Positions 31,948 to 42,399 of a stretch of 64,000 bases of DNA are shown here, piece by piece. This stretch comes from Inia geoffrensis (taxonomy: Eukaryota; Chordata; Mammalia; Artiodactyla; Iniidae). Made by a program: the position numbers and the translations under genes. The notes below the pieces were generated by a model, which did no database searches, was not told where the DNA came from, and saw only the letters and a program-made list of their open reading frames with translations. The stretch spans positions 5,302,597 through 5,366,596 of the forward strand of contig CM070909.1 in NCBI GenBank assembly GCA_036417435.1, written 5' to 3'. How positions within the stretch are numbered: the first letter of the stretch is position 1; the number at the start of each line of letters is the position of its first letter.

Positions 31948-34550
31948 CATCTTTTTTTTCTTTTTAAGTCATTTTAAACTCTTAACATTTTATGTATCCA
32001 TATCATGACTTGATACAGATACATATATACACCCAAACCAAGAACATTTTAAACCAAGCTACAAAGAGTTCTACTAAATATACAGATGCATTTTATATAT
32101 TCCTTCCATCCCTAAGTAACCTCTTCCCTGAACAGAGGACATATTCTGGATTTGCCTAAATTACAAAGAACTTTGGTACGGCCAGATCTGGACACGGCTG
32201 TGTTTGTTACATACAGTTACTGTTACCTAAAGATCAGCCAGTCCAAAGGCCCTCTTCACAGAGGCCTTCTCTGACCTCATGAACAAAAGAGCTGTTTAAA
32301 ACAAGCTGACGGGTCCTTTAAATGAAACTGAATTTGCGGTTACTCTCTAACAGACCAAGGCAGAGCAGTCAATGGTGCCCTGTGCTCATGCACTGTCAAT
32401 AGTGTCTTGAAAAGGGAACATTAGCTTAAAAGACATTCTAAGGGCAAAATTACTGTGGCGATTATAGCAGTAAGCGGAGTTTCAAATTTTTCCTAAAACC
32501 TCATCATTATTAAAGTTGATTCTGTGCAGCAGTGTATTAGGATCATGACGTTTTTATGGTATTTTTTTCTTTTTCTCTAGTCCCCAAGCATCCTATAATA
32601 GACTTACACTATATTAATAATTCAGAAATCATAACGAGAAACAAAACCAAAATGTAACCCACTGCGATTACAAGGATTCTCAGTTTCTCAAGTAGGCGTT
32701 CACTTCAAGTGGAGGAAGAAATCAAAAAAAAGCATAAGGGCCTTTCCCATTTGTAAGTTTTTCAAAGTCAATGTGAAAGTGCTAGAAACCTGCAGGCTCA
32801 CCCAGGATGGGGGAGGAAGTGCCGAGAAAAAGTGCTGTGATGGAGGGGGAGGGCCTGAATGGAGCGAGGAGGCAAAGTTCAAGGGGGTCCTGGAAGAGGT
32901 TTTTACGCCCGGCTAGCAAGGCAGCAGGTACGGGGAAAGCAGGCCAGGAGATCTGGTGCACAAAAAGTGTGAGCCGGGGCTCTGACTGCCCGTGGGTAGG
33001 TCACTCAACCTCGCCTGTGAAATGCAGGTCACGCCCAGGGCTGTCATGAGCCCCACAGGCAACAACGTCTGTGAAAGCACTTGGTAAACGCTGAAGTTCC
33101 CTTTAATAACTCAGGTGAGTTATTACTAGTGAGAAAAGGGTGCCAGTGCTTTTGCAAACAGCGGAGAGAAAAACAGCTCCAAGCCGGGGGCAGGGCGGGA
33201 AGGTTGCCCACGACAGAGAGCGGTGCACACAACACCTGGACCAATCCATGCCTGTCGCCGCCTTCTTCTGTGACTGATCTGGGGCCATCTTCCGGGGGGC
33301 ACGCTCAGGACACGGCGATTTGGGGGAAGAACACGTTGTACGCGCATTGTATCTATCTAAAGTCTAATGATGCTATTCCTCATTAGATGTCCTTATACAA
33401 CATCGGGTTATGAGTGCTTGCCAGTAAAGGGTTCCACGTCATCTAGGTCTACCCCAGTGCCCTTCACCTTTGGGGTGGGGGGAGGGGATGATATCACTGG
33501 ATATTGTTATCGAAGAAACTGGCCTCAGGCTGGTGTCCCTGACTCAGCTGCCCCAGCTCCCCAAGGTTCAGTTGACTCCAGGGAGTGACAACTGCCACGA
33601 CATATGTGTCCTTTCCCTCACGCACCCCTAAGGCTGCATTTTGTAATTTTTCTTTCCCCTAAAAGGTTAATTGTACACTGTCTTCCTTTAAACCACAGTT
33701 CACCAGAAAAAAAAAAAAAAAAAAATCGTGGCGTGTGTGATGTATAGGATGAGGCCTTCAGGCCCGGCCCACTCCCCAGCTCCCAGTTCCTGATCCCTGG
33801 GACCACAAATATGGTGGCAGTTTTCACTGAGGAACTAAGGCCTCCAAAGAAATTCTAATTTGCAGTGACTTAAGCTTGGCTCTTGGCTTAGAAATCCCTA
33901 GCTTTGGGAAAGGCCTACCTATTAGGACCTTTCCTCATTACACTGTTGGAGGAGCTCTTATGGGCTCCATGTTACAGATGTGGCTACTAAGACTCAGAGA
34001 GATTACGTTTCCCAGAGTCTGGAATGGCGTATGGTAAGGTTTTTAATATTAGTTTCAGAACTGGTTCTTCTTGCATGTAGCTCAGTGATTGCCAAAGGGG
34101 AGAAGGTAAGTGCACACCTCCTACGAGGATATTTGAGCATGTGTGCATGCGTGCGTGCGTGTGTAGGTGTGCCTCCAAGGGGAAGCCTGAAATTATATTC
34201 AATATAATAATTTTATGTGTGGTTGGAAAACAAACCCTATTGATTTCCTTTGGCAAATTGTAGAAAGTAAAATTTGACAAATATCTTCTTGGCTACTGAG
34301 GATATGCAAAGATATCTTCCTTAATATGGAGGACATTCTGAGCAGGGAGAGTGAGATGTTTATGGTCTACTTATCAGATGGCGGATGTAGGTTCAGTCTC
34401 CACTGGCTACATATTCCTGCTTTGGATCATTCATGCTTTGTATTTAACATCATCTTGCAGTGGAATTATTCTCAGTGCTGTGCATCTGGAACTTCACTAT
34501 TTATCACAAACAGCCACTCCTAATTTTCTCCTGTATTTAATGACATAGTC
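31948..34550. other. Unassigned region, partly unique-looking
   Basis: About 2.6 kb with no named element and no supported exon. A polypyrimidine tract plus AG lies near 32565-32580 but the following frames stop quickly. A 22-bp near-perfect palindrome is at 33104-33125. An A-run lies at 33706-33725. 33960-34020 resembles an antisense MIR core. Confidence 0.4.
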
Positions 34551-34890
34551 TATGGTCTGAATGTCTTTGTCCCCTACCAAATCCACATGCTGAAATCCTA
34601 ACCCCCAAAGGTAATGTTATTAAGCGGGGCCTTGCAATGTGATTAGTTCACAAGGATGGAGCCCTTCTGAATGGGATTAGTGCTCTTATGAAAGCACAAT
34701 GGCCCCTGGCCCCTTCTACCACGTGAGGTTACAAAGAGAGGTCTGTAGCCTGGAAGACAGCCCTCACCCAGCCACACTGGCAGCCTGATCTCGGACCTCC
34801 AGCCTCCAGAACAGGGAGCAATAAATTTGTTGTTCATAAGCTACCCAGTCTGTGGTATTTTCTTACAGCAGCCCGAACTGACTAAGGCAT
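34551..34890 (+). mobile_element. MLT1-type MaLR LTR, sense
   Basis: TATGGTCTGAATGTCTTTGT, CCACATGCTGAAATCCTAAC, ATGGGATTAGTGCTCTTATG, CACACTGGCAGCCTGATCTC, CAATAAATTTGTTGTTCATA and CTACCCAGTCTGTGGTATTT, ending ACTGACTAAGGCA. A solitary LTR with its own poly(A) signal and no internal viral sequence. Confidence 0.88.
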
Positions 34891-35004
34891 GTTAGGAAAA
34901 AAGTACTCATGGTATAAAATGGAAAGAATGCAAGGTTTTACATATAGTATAATCTCAATTTTATGAACTTTTTTTTTTTTACTGATTTATAAGTTAGTAT
35001 GAGA

Positions 35005-35235
35005 GGCAGTGTGCCATAGTTGGAGAAAGCATGGACCTGCAGTCAGAAAAACTAAGGTGTGAATATGGTCTCCTCTGCTTACTACCTGTATAAACTCTCT
35101 GCTCCCCTGTTGTCTTATCTGCAAAATGGAGAGGGTGGGGAAAGAAGAACATTTATTTCAGGAAAGTTGAATTAAATCAGAACTCATTTAAGTGAAACAC
35201 TTGACACATAGAAAGCACTCAATAAATGATCTTAT
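35005..35235 (+). mobile_element. MIR SINE
   Basis: AGTGTGCCATAGTTGGAGA, CATGGACCTGCAGTCAGAAA, CTTACTACCTGTATAAACTC and AGAAAGCACTCAATAAATGA in MIR order, sense orientation. Confidence 0.85.
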
Positions 35236-35435
35236 TATTTTGAGGAGGGACTAGAAAGAGCCAGCCTCATAGGCATATGACTGTGGCCACATGGGGCCTG
35301 GCACTTGGAAGGGCTCCAAACTTGGTTTAATGCTGTGCTGCTGCCATCTTAAAATTTTTAATAATTTTTTAACAAGGGGCTCCACATTTTCATTTTGCAC
35401 TGGGACCTGCAAATTACAGAGCTGGTTCTGGGAAA

Positions 35436-35437
<2 letters not shown>

Positions 35438-35479
<42 letters not shown>
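35438..35479 (+). repeat. (CA)n microsatellite, about 21 units
   Basis: Uninterrupted CA dinucleotides. Likely polymorphic and prone to form Z-DNA. Confidence 0.97.
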
Positions 35480-35483
<4 letters not shown>

Positions 35484-35639
35484 AAGATTGAAAAGCAATA
35501 AACCAAAATGTTAACAGTTTATCTTTGGGTGATTTTAATTTTATTGCTTATCCTTCTGCGCATTCTACATTTTCTGTAATGAACATATATTACGTTTTTA
35601 ATCAAGAAAAAAAATGAATACATGTTCCTTTATAAAATT

Positions 35640-35770
35640 GTTCTCCCCATTTTGCAGATGAGTAAAACCAAGATAACAGATAGGAAATGACTCACCTAAG
35701 GCCACATTCTGACATGTGAGTAGGAAACTGGGCTTCTAGTTCTGCACCCCTCTCTCGGGTCTGAGTCACC
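35640..35770 (-). mobile_element. MIR SINE, antisense
   Basis: CTCCCCATTTTGCAGATGAG, GAAATGACTCACCTAAGGCC and AGGAAACTGGGCTTCTAGTT follow an antisense MIR. Confidence 0.8.
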
Positions 35771-36634
35771 CAGTGTTTCCACAAGACTCTCTTTGGGCCT
35801 CTGACTTGGTTTGGACACCAGCACCACCCTCTGCAGAAGGACCCGTCGGAAGCCGGGGATCACTGCCTGGGTGCACCCACTCGGGATGACTGCTCTGGCA
35901 GCTTCAGAAGCAGAAGCCACGGTCCTGTTCTCGAAGGGTTTCCAGACTAGTTGTACACAAGATGGTGAAGTAAATACTGCCGTGCGCACTCTAGATGCTG
36001 CGAGAACAGCGGGGGAGGAACTGGCTGTCAGAAGAGCAACTGAGAGCATTTAGCACAAAGCCTTTTCAGTAGGACTGCTCACCAGGAAAACAGGAGGGAT
36101 GCTGGAGTTGGCTCCTTTGAATGCCCCCCACCCCGCTCCCCCCTCCGAAGGAATCCAGAGGTGAGCAGAGGGAAGGAGGGGGGTATAAACGCGCAGGATA
36201 ATCCCGTTTGTATGTTCCACAGTCCCCGCGGCATTAAAGTTCTCTGACAAAACCCCACCGAGGTTTCTTTATTTCACACTCAGAGCCCGAGCAGCAACCA
36301 GCCCCGCCCTCTGCCTTCCCCTCCTGCGCTTCCTCTTCCGCTCCTGCTTCTCTTGGCTGAGCATCCAAACCCGAACGTTTGGCGCTGTTCCCCGACCCTG
36401 CCGCCACGAATGTCCCGTGGAGGTCCGCACACTTTATCCCGCTTAACCCAAACTGCTTCCTCCAAGGACCAGACCTTCGTAGACCAGCGTCTTTAAGGAC
36501 CTTTAGAGCTCATCTCGGGCAGAATTTTCTAGGCTCAGACTCGAGGCTCTGGGCTGAGATGAAAACAGGGGAAGCACTCGGGAGAGTTAATCAGGCAGGC
36601 TTACGCCGGTATCCTCACATGAAAATTATCGTTA
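35771..36634. other. Unassigned; includes a TATA-like sequence
   Basis: No exon recognised. TATAAA occurs at 36184-36189 after a G-run, followed by a pyrimidine-rich, CpG-containing stretch at 36285-36480. This could be an old LTR remnant or a weak promoter; I cannot decide. Confidence 0.35.
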
Positions 36635-36810
36635 GCTCCATTATGGAGTTCTTCTTACTCCGTGCCAGGCAGGTAGTTTGCTTTACGTCCATGATCGGAT
36701 TTAGTTTCATCCTCACAATGATCTTGATAAATCAGGCACTGTGGTCCCCGTTTTTACCAGGGGAAAGGAAGCAAAATCACTTGCTCAACACGGCTAGTCA
36801 AAACCCATAG
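36635..36810 (-). mobile_element. MIR SINE, antisense; source of a templated insertion
   Basis: CCGTGCCAGGCAGGTAGTTT, CATCCTCACAATGATC, CCAGGGGAAAGGAAGCAAAA and ACTTGCTCAACACGGCTAGT form an antisense MIR. Its first 70 bp (36635-36704) recur at 37739-37808 with one substitution. Confidence 0.85.
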
Positions 36811-37027
36811 AACGTATGACACCAAGAGTGAACCCTAACGTACGCCTAGGACTTTGGGTGATCATGACATGTGATGTAGGTTTCCTGACTGTAACGAAGC
36901 TACACCTGTGGCGGGGATGTGACAGTGGAGGAGACTGTGCACGTGGAGGGGGGTGTCTACGGGGACCCTCTGCACTATGTGCTCGACTGTGCCGTGAGCC
37001 TAAAGCTGCTCTACAAAATAAAGTCCA

Positions 37028-37066
<39 letters not shown>
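37028..37066 (+). repeat. (CA)n microsatellite, about 19 units
   Basis: Uninterrupted CA dinucleotides, the first of two alternating tracts within 200 bp. Confidence 0.96.
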
Positions 37067-37067
<1 letters not shown>

Positions 37068-37174
37068 GTAAATAGCAGGACCAGGGGTTAAAACTAGGTC
37101 TGTGTCCTTAGGTGATGGTGAGATACTGTCTTCAAAAACCCGAGCTCTACTGCACAGGTAGCAATACTGATAGA

Positions 37175-37219
37175 GTGTGTGTATGTGTGTGTATGTGTGT
37201 GTGTTTGTGTGTGTGTGTG
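37175..37219 (+). repeat. (GT)n microsatellite, interrupted
   Basis: GT dinucleotides with GTAT and GTTT interruptions. About 110 bp from the CA tract at 37028 and of opposite strand sense, so the two tracts could pair intramolecularly. Confidence 0.93.
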
Positions 37220-37309
37220 AGACATCCTACTGTAGATCACAGTGGTGTGTCTCTGCGTGTGTTAAGCAGTCACCCATGGAGAAAAGAGAAAGAACTGGAA
37301 AGAAGACAT

Positions 37310-37450
37310 CTTAGAACGAGGCTTGCCTCCATCACCTGGAAGCTGCCTGATCCTGGGCTGGTCACTTTGGTTTCAGTTTCCTCATCTGTAAATTGCAACT
37401 GGGCTACTGGGAGGGTCAAATGAAATAAAGTATGTACAGAGTTCTTTGAA
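37310..37450 (+). mobile_element. MIR SINE, diverged
   Basis: CCTGATCCTGGGCTGGTCAC, TTCAGTTTCCTCATCTGTAA and GGGTCAAATGAAATAAAG in MIR order. Confidence 0.75.
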
Positions 37451-37733
37451 ATCATAAGCAACTCTCCCCGTATTAGCTGTGTCACACACACGCACACAAT
37501 CACATGTACACGTCCACGGGATTAAAGGGGTAACGAGGAGCCTTGGCTTCCAACTCTCGAATTCCACATTCACCACTAAACTGCCCGCCACCTGTAAGAT
37601 GAACGGGCTGGACCGGTACTTTGGCCTCAGTCTCTGGGCTCTGATTTCCGCGCTCTGCTCAGAACTCCACAGCAGCACCACCTGAGCCCCGCCCTTCCCG
37701 CCAGTCTTGGGGCCGCGTGCACAGCCCCTCTCC

Positions 37734-37819
37734 CACCTGCTCCATTATGGAGTTCTTCTTACTCCATGCCAGGCAGGTAGTTTGCTTTACGTCCATGATC
37801 GGATTTAGCGGCACCTGCT
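37734..37819 (+). other. Templated insertion of a 70-bp MIR fragment with 8-bp flanking duplication
   Basis: 37739-37808 repeats 36635-36704 with one difference (A at 37766, G at 36662). The insert is flanked by CACCTGCT at 37734-37741 and 37812-37819; CGG at 37809-37811 is extra. The 36.6-kb copy continues as MIR on its right, so it is the source. There is no A-tail, so this is not an ordinary SINE insertion. Confidence 0.9.
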
Positions 37820-38686
37820 GGCCTCCATCCTCCCCACACCCAAGCCCAAGTCCTGGTGCCACAGTGACACTCAGACTTCACTGTCTGGGGATACTCTGTC
37901 AGCAAAGAGGCTCTGTGGACCAGCATCGACCTGCTGCTGGGGTAAAAGGTCATAATTTTGACTGTGCTTTTAAAATGTTCTTCTTCCTGTTCTTTTTTTC
38001 CCCCTAATATGTCATTTCAAGACTTGAAAAACTCCACACAATTTTGTGTGACTTGTGATCACCCAGCGCCGACACACCCAAAGGCCCTTAGAGGCTTACG
38101 AGCCACGCTACCCGCTCAGAATTCGAGGGGTTCCCAGGAGGTACCTTAAGGGATAACTTGAGAAATAGAGGGTGGGACAGGTGAGATGGGAGTGATGTGA
38201 CTCCAGGGTCCCAGCAGCCTCACTTTAACCTGCTTTATAGTAATATCTGTACAAGATTTCGTCTAAGAAAGGTTCCCTTGCTTTGAAAAGTTTGCAGTCT
38301 CTCTCTCCTACTACTAAGAAGACATCAGCTATTACTCTCCCTTAAGCCCCCAAAAGAGTGCCAGGCACCTTTTAATCAGAGGTGGGAGGTGTTTCATACC
38401 AACACGAGGCGGCCCTGTTACTAATCATTCAGTGAACTGTGAGTCACAGTTAAAATCCCCCTACTGTGAATGCAAAAGAACACAGGGGAATTTTACTTAC
38501 CACTACCAAGAGCATCCTGGGCCTCGTGGGGCATTCCTGTGAGAGCCGTGCGCCCTGAGCTCCCATTTATGTCACATCAGCCTTGCCTACTGAACATCCA
38601 TCAAGAGATGCACATCCATGGTGGGAATGTTTAATATGTGGTGGCCACTGCTCAGCAATGCTTTGAATATATGAATTTTGGGTTAG
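37820..38686. other. Unassigned sequence
   Basis: No feature recognised apart from a small palindrome, CACACAATTTTGTGTG, near 38036-38051. Confidence 0.4.
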
Positions 38687-38858
38687 AACTTCCCTGTCCA
38701 ATATGGTAGCTACTGGCTATTTAAACGTAAACATACTGAAATTAAATAAAATTTAAAACCCAGATTCTGTCACACTAGCCACATTTCATGTGCTCAGTTC
38801 CTCCATGTGACTAATGGCTGTTTTGCCAAACAGTGAAGATGGAAATGTTCTGTTGGAA
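38687..38858. mobile_element. hAT-Charlie-type non-autonomous element
   Basis: CTGTCCAATATGGTAGCTAC, ACATACTGAAATTAAATAAA, CACACTAGCCACATTTCATG and GTGCTCAGTTCCTCCATGTG are landmarks of the MER family with AGCCACAT motifs. It is related to the element at 5830-6165 and has no transposase. Confidence 0.75.
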
Positions 38859-39904
38859 AGTGCCAGAGTCACGCAACCTCATTCTTAATGATCCCTTTGG
38901 CCAACTGGGCCCCTTATCAGTCCCTGCACTGGCAGCTCTCTCCAAAGATCCCCCCAAAAGTTTCCCTTTCCCATCCATCCTAGCTCTAGGATTCCTGGAG
39001 CAGTGACTTTGGAAGTGGCTGAATTAATGTGTACGTGAGCATAAATGAGTTTGTAAGTATGTTCTGAAGTCTGCCTTTATTCTCACTTCTGTATCTTTGT
39101 TTGTTGTATGTCTGCCCCGTCTCCACTAGCAGAGGTAACAGATGGGGGTAATTTTTCCTAAAATTTGCCTAATTACATAAAGACTCCTTGAGAAATCCTT
39201 AACTTTTACTTACTAAGATTCAGACCTGGATCTGAGATCTTATACTGTTACACAAGAAGTGTTTAATATAAACACACATTAGAAACAGAATTTAAGAGCT
39301 GAAGGGATTTAGGAATCATCTTTTATGACAGCATCACTTTTCACGAAGGAGAATATAAGACCCAGAGAGGTTCAGTGATGTGCCTGAGAACCTACAGTGA
39401 CTCAGCACACACAGGATCCCAGGTCACCCGGTTTTCACCCCAGGGCTTCTCTCACAATCCAGCATTAAGGGGTCTTCTTACTGCTGGCTTCTGTAGGACC
39501 CGACAGCTCTTTGCTCCCCCTACATAGCAAGAGAGCCCTCAGGTCTCACAGTAGGCCCTCTATTCCATGACCACTTTCTGAGTTGCTCTGAGTGTTTACT
39601 TATCTATAAGTTCAAGCATATTTTTTAAAAAAATACTTCCCAAGAGGCAGTTTCCCTAAAAATGTCCCTTGGGCTTCCCACTGCAGAAGTCACCCTAGCA
39701 GCAAAGAGGAACAGACTGAAGAGCCTCCTCGTAGGTATAGTTTCAGTATTACAGCCAAAGGGCAGAAGCACTCTCCACGAGAGCTTAACTTTCCATGCAT
39801 GTGTCTCACAAGGGCATGTATTTTCTATTTTATATCATATTGTCCTTGCAGTGGGAGCTCAGCTGTCACCTCTCAAGTGGGAATAAGACTTGAAAGGCGT
39901 GGTC
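38859..39904. other. Unassigned; antisense MIR core at about 39330-39450
   Basis: 39345-39445 (TAAGACCCAGAGAGGTTCAG, CACAGGATCCCAGGTCACCC) is an antisense MIR. Nothing else was recognised. Confidence 0.45.
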
Positions 39905-40250
39905 TGGCATAGAAAACAAGCTTACGGTTACCAATGTGGATAGTGGGGTGCGGGGAGCAGGGGGGATAAATTAGGAGTTTGGGATTGACATATATACACA
40001 CTACTATATATAAAATAGATAAACAACAAGCACCTGCTATATAGCACGGGGAACCATATTTCATATTTTGTAATAACCTATAATGGAAAAGAATCTGAAA
40101 AAGAACATATACACACACACACACATATGTAAATATATGCACACACACACATATATACACACACATATAACTAAATCACTTTGCTGTACACCTGAAACTA
40201 ACACATTATAAATTAACTATCCTTCAATTTAAAATAAAAGGTTATAAAAA
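39905..40250 (+). mobile_element. L1 3' end, sense, 5'-truncated
   Basis: GTTACCAATGTGGATAGTGG, AAACAACAAGCACCTGCTAT, CTTTGCTGTACACCTGAAAC and TTAACTATCCTTCAATTTAA. A TA/CA microsatellite expanded in its 3' UTR at 40106-40169. An imperfect flanking match (GTGGTCTGG / CTGGTCTGG) suggests a target duplication. Confidence 0.88.
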
Positions 40251-40329
40251 ATAAGATAAATTTTTTAAAAAAGGACCTGGTCTGGGAGCTTGGACATGGC
40301 TGTGGTAATGAAGACTCTGGGTCCTCTTT

Positions 40330-40565
40330 CTGTTTAGAAACAGAACTCAGCAGACTATGACCTGTAGGGCCAAACTGGGCCCACTATCTGTTTTTGTAAA
40401 TAAAGTTTTATTGAAATATGGCAATAGTCCCTTATTTACATGTTGTCTATGGTTGCTTTCAGGCTGCAATAGCAGAGTTGAGTAGTTGCAACAGAAACCA
40501 GATGACCTAAAAGGCTAAAAAATATCTGTTCTCTGTCCCTTTACAGAAAAAGTTTGCCGAGCGAG
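40330..40565. mobile_element. hAT-type non-autonomous DNA transposon
   Basis: CAGACTATGACCTGTAGGGC, TTTTTGTAAATAAAGTTTTA, GTTGTCTATGGTTGCTTTCA, GCAGAGTTGAGTAGTTGCAA and CCTTTACAGAAAAAGTTTGC are a familiar mammalian MER element sequence. The exact subfamily name is uncertain. Confidence 0.75.
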
Positions 40566-41164
40566 CCCTGGTCCAGAGTCACAGGAGATAAACCACTTTC
40601 TAAATCCTGCTTGCTATTTACTTCCAAATGATGCTTATGAGGTGGGGAAAGGTCCAAATCCAGGAAAAATCTTCCAAACTAAAACCATTATCATAGCCAA
40701 TTACAGCCGTTTCCTTTTAAAACCAATGTGCTTATTAATAAGGATTTGGGGGGTGAACATATTCAGGCGATTTTCTCTTTCGAATTTTCATGTTCTGATT
40801 TCCCCTCTATTTAGCCAGATGCATCCGTGTTGTCTACAGGATGACTGGGATTGTTACAAATAGAACTGCAAGGAGAAATTAATAGTTGATATTTTGCTTC
40901 TGACATCCAAAATAAGGTTTTCCAGCAAGACGATATTTTTGAGAGCCAGGTTTTGTTGAGAATGAGGATTTTCTAAATTTCTTTATTTCCTTTTTGAATT
41001 ATTATCATAGAGTCCCACATAAGGCAAGTCCCAACCAAACAGAAAAAGAAGACAAGGCCCACCTTTTCTCATCCTAGGTTACATGGATTGTGGGAAGAAG
41101 GAAAGCAGAGGGAGAGAAAGCAGGTATTCCGGCACGGGTGTCAATCTCCCCACTCTGAGCCAAA

Positions 41165-41345
41165 ATCATGGGTAAGAGCAGGACTCCGAATCCAGATTGC
41201 CTGGGTTAAAATCTTGGTTCAACCCTGGGCAATTTAACCTCTTTGTGTTTCTGTTTCCTCATCTGTAAAACAGGGGTAATGGTATTACCTTCCTTGCAGA
41301 ATTGTTCTGAGAACAGAGTGAGTGAGTGTTGAAGAGCTTAGAATA
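41165..41345 (+). mobile_element. MIR SINE
   Basis: AATCCAGATTGCCTGGGTTA, TTTCTGTTTCCTCATCTGTA and GAGCTTAGAATAGTG in MIR order, sense orientation. Confidence 0.85.
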
Positions 41346-42039
41346 GTGTTTGTTTACTTAGGGGCATTGTGGTGGAGGATGCAGGGGATGGATGTTACAG
41401 TAGATCTTGGAAGGAACGCTGAGAAGAGGGTGGGCTCTATCTCTCACTCCCATTTTGGGGTCTGGAAGGAGATCACCCTAAAGGCTGCCCCTGCACCAAC
41501 CTGGAGCAGCCCCATCAAAGCAAATTCTTCACCAGAAGTGGGGCTGAGCTTGTCCTTCTCCAGCAGCTCAGGACCAAGAGTTGAGCGCCCGGTAGGAGGG
41601 TTTCCAGAGGGAATCGTCTTGGGGCGGGGGTGGGGGCAAGGAGACCACTGAGCTGGGACCACTGGGAGGGCATCTGAGTCATAGCAGGTCTCAGATGGTC
41701 CAGTCACCACCAGAGCCCAGATGGGGCAGAGTCAGCAAGGGAGCCCACCACGTCCCTAAGAGCAAAGAGAGAAGGACCACGAGTTATCCTGGCCACAGCC
41801 ATCAGCCACTGACGCCAGCAGGAGGCCCAGGAGCAGGCCCAGCCTCACCCCAGCAGTCACCAATCCAGGGGGCGCCTGGCCGCTGCCAACAACTCCAGAG
41901 TAGAAACCAGCAGAGATGGACAGGCCACCACCCCTCCACCACCAAGCATTTGGAAACCACACCCCTCTCCTGTGGGGAAGAGGGGTGGAAACTGGAAAGA
42001 CTATGTATTCTATCTAAACTGTTTACTATTTAAATTAAA
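41346..42039. other. Unassigned sequence
   Basis: No repeat or exon recognised. Open frames of about 110 codons at 41322-41651 and 41695-42033 (plus) have no domain. Confidence 0.4.
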
Positions 42040-42051
42040 TCCAAGTATGTT

Positions 42052-42387
42052 CAGACTTCCCTGGTGGCGCAGTGGTTAAGAATCTGCCTGCCAATGTAGG
42101 GCACACGGGTTCGATCCCTGGTCTGGGAAGATCTCACATGCCGCAGAGCAGCTAAGCCCGTGCACCACAACTGCTGAGCCTGTGCTCTAGAGCCCACGAA
42201 CCACAACTACTGAGCCCATGTGCTGCAACTACTGAAGCCCGTGCTCCGCAACAAGAGAAGCCAGCACAATGAGAAGCCCGCGCACAGCAACCAAGAGTAG
42301 CCCCTGCTCACCGCAACTAGAGAAAGCCCGCGTGCAGCTACGAAGACCCAACACAGCCAAATAAAATAAATAATTCTTTTAAAAAAT
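42052..42387 (+). mobile_element. CHR-type SINE, long form, complete
   Basis: AGACTTCCCTGGTGGCGCAG to CACAGCC and an AATAAAATAAATAA tail. The target duplication TCCAAGTATGTT is exact at 42040-42051 and 42388-42399. Confidence 0.95.
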
Positions 42388-42399
42388 TCCAAGTATGTT

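Noticed and set aside
32560..32632. Polypyrimidine tract plus AG as a splice acceptor of a coding exon
   Set aside because: The following frames meet stops within a few codons and no donor site with coding potential follows.
2397..34890. Endogenous retrovirus with coding genes
   Set aside because: Only solitary LTRs (2397-2752, 34551-34890, and a probable one at 10522-11315) are seen; no internal viral coding region was found.
36181..36240. TATAAA at 36184 as a core promoter
   Set aside because: A single TATA-like word without other support; kept only as a note under unassigned sequence.
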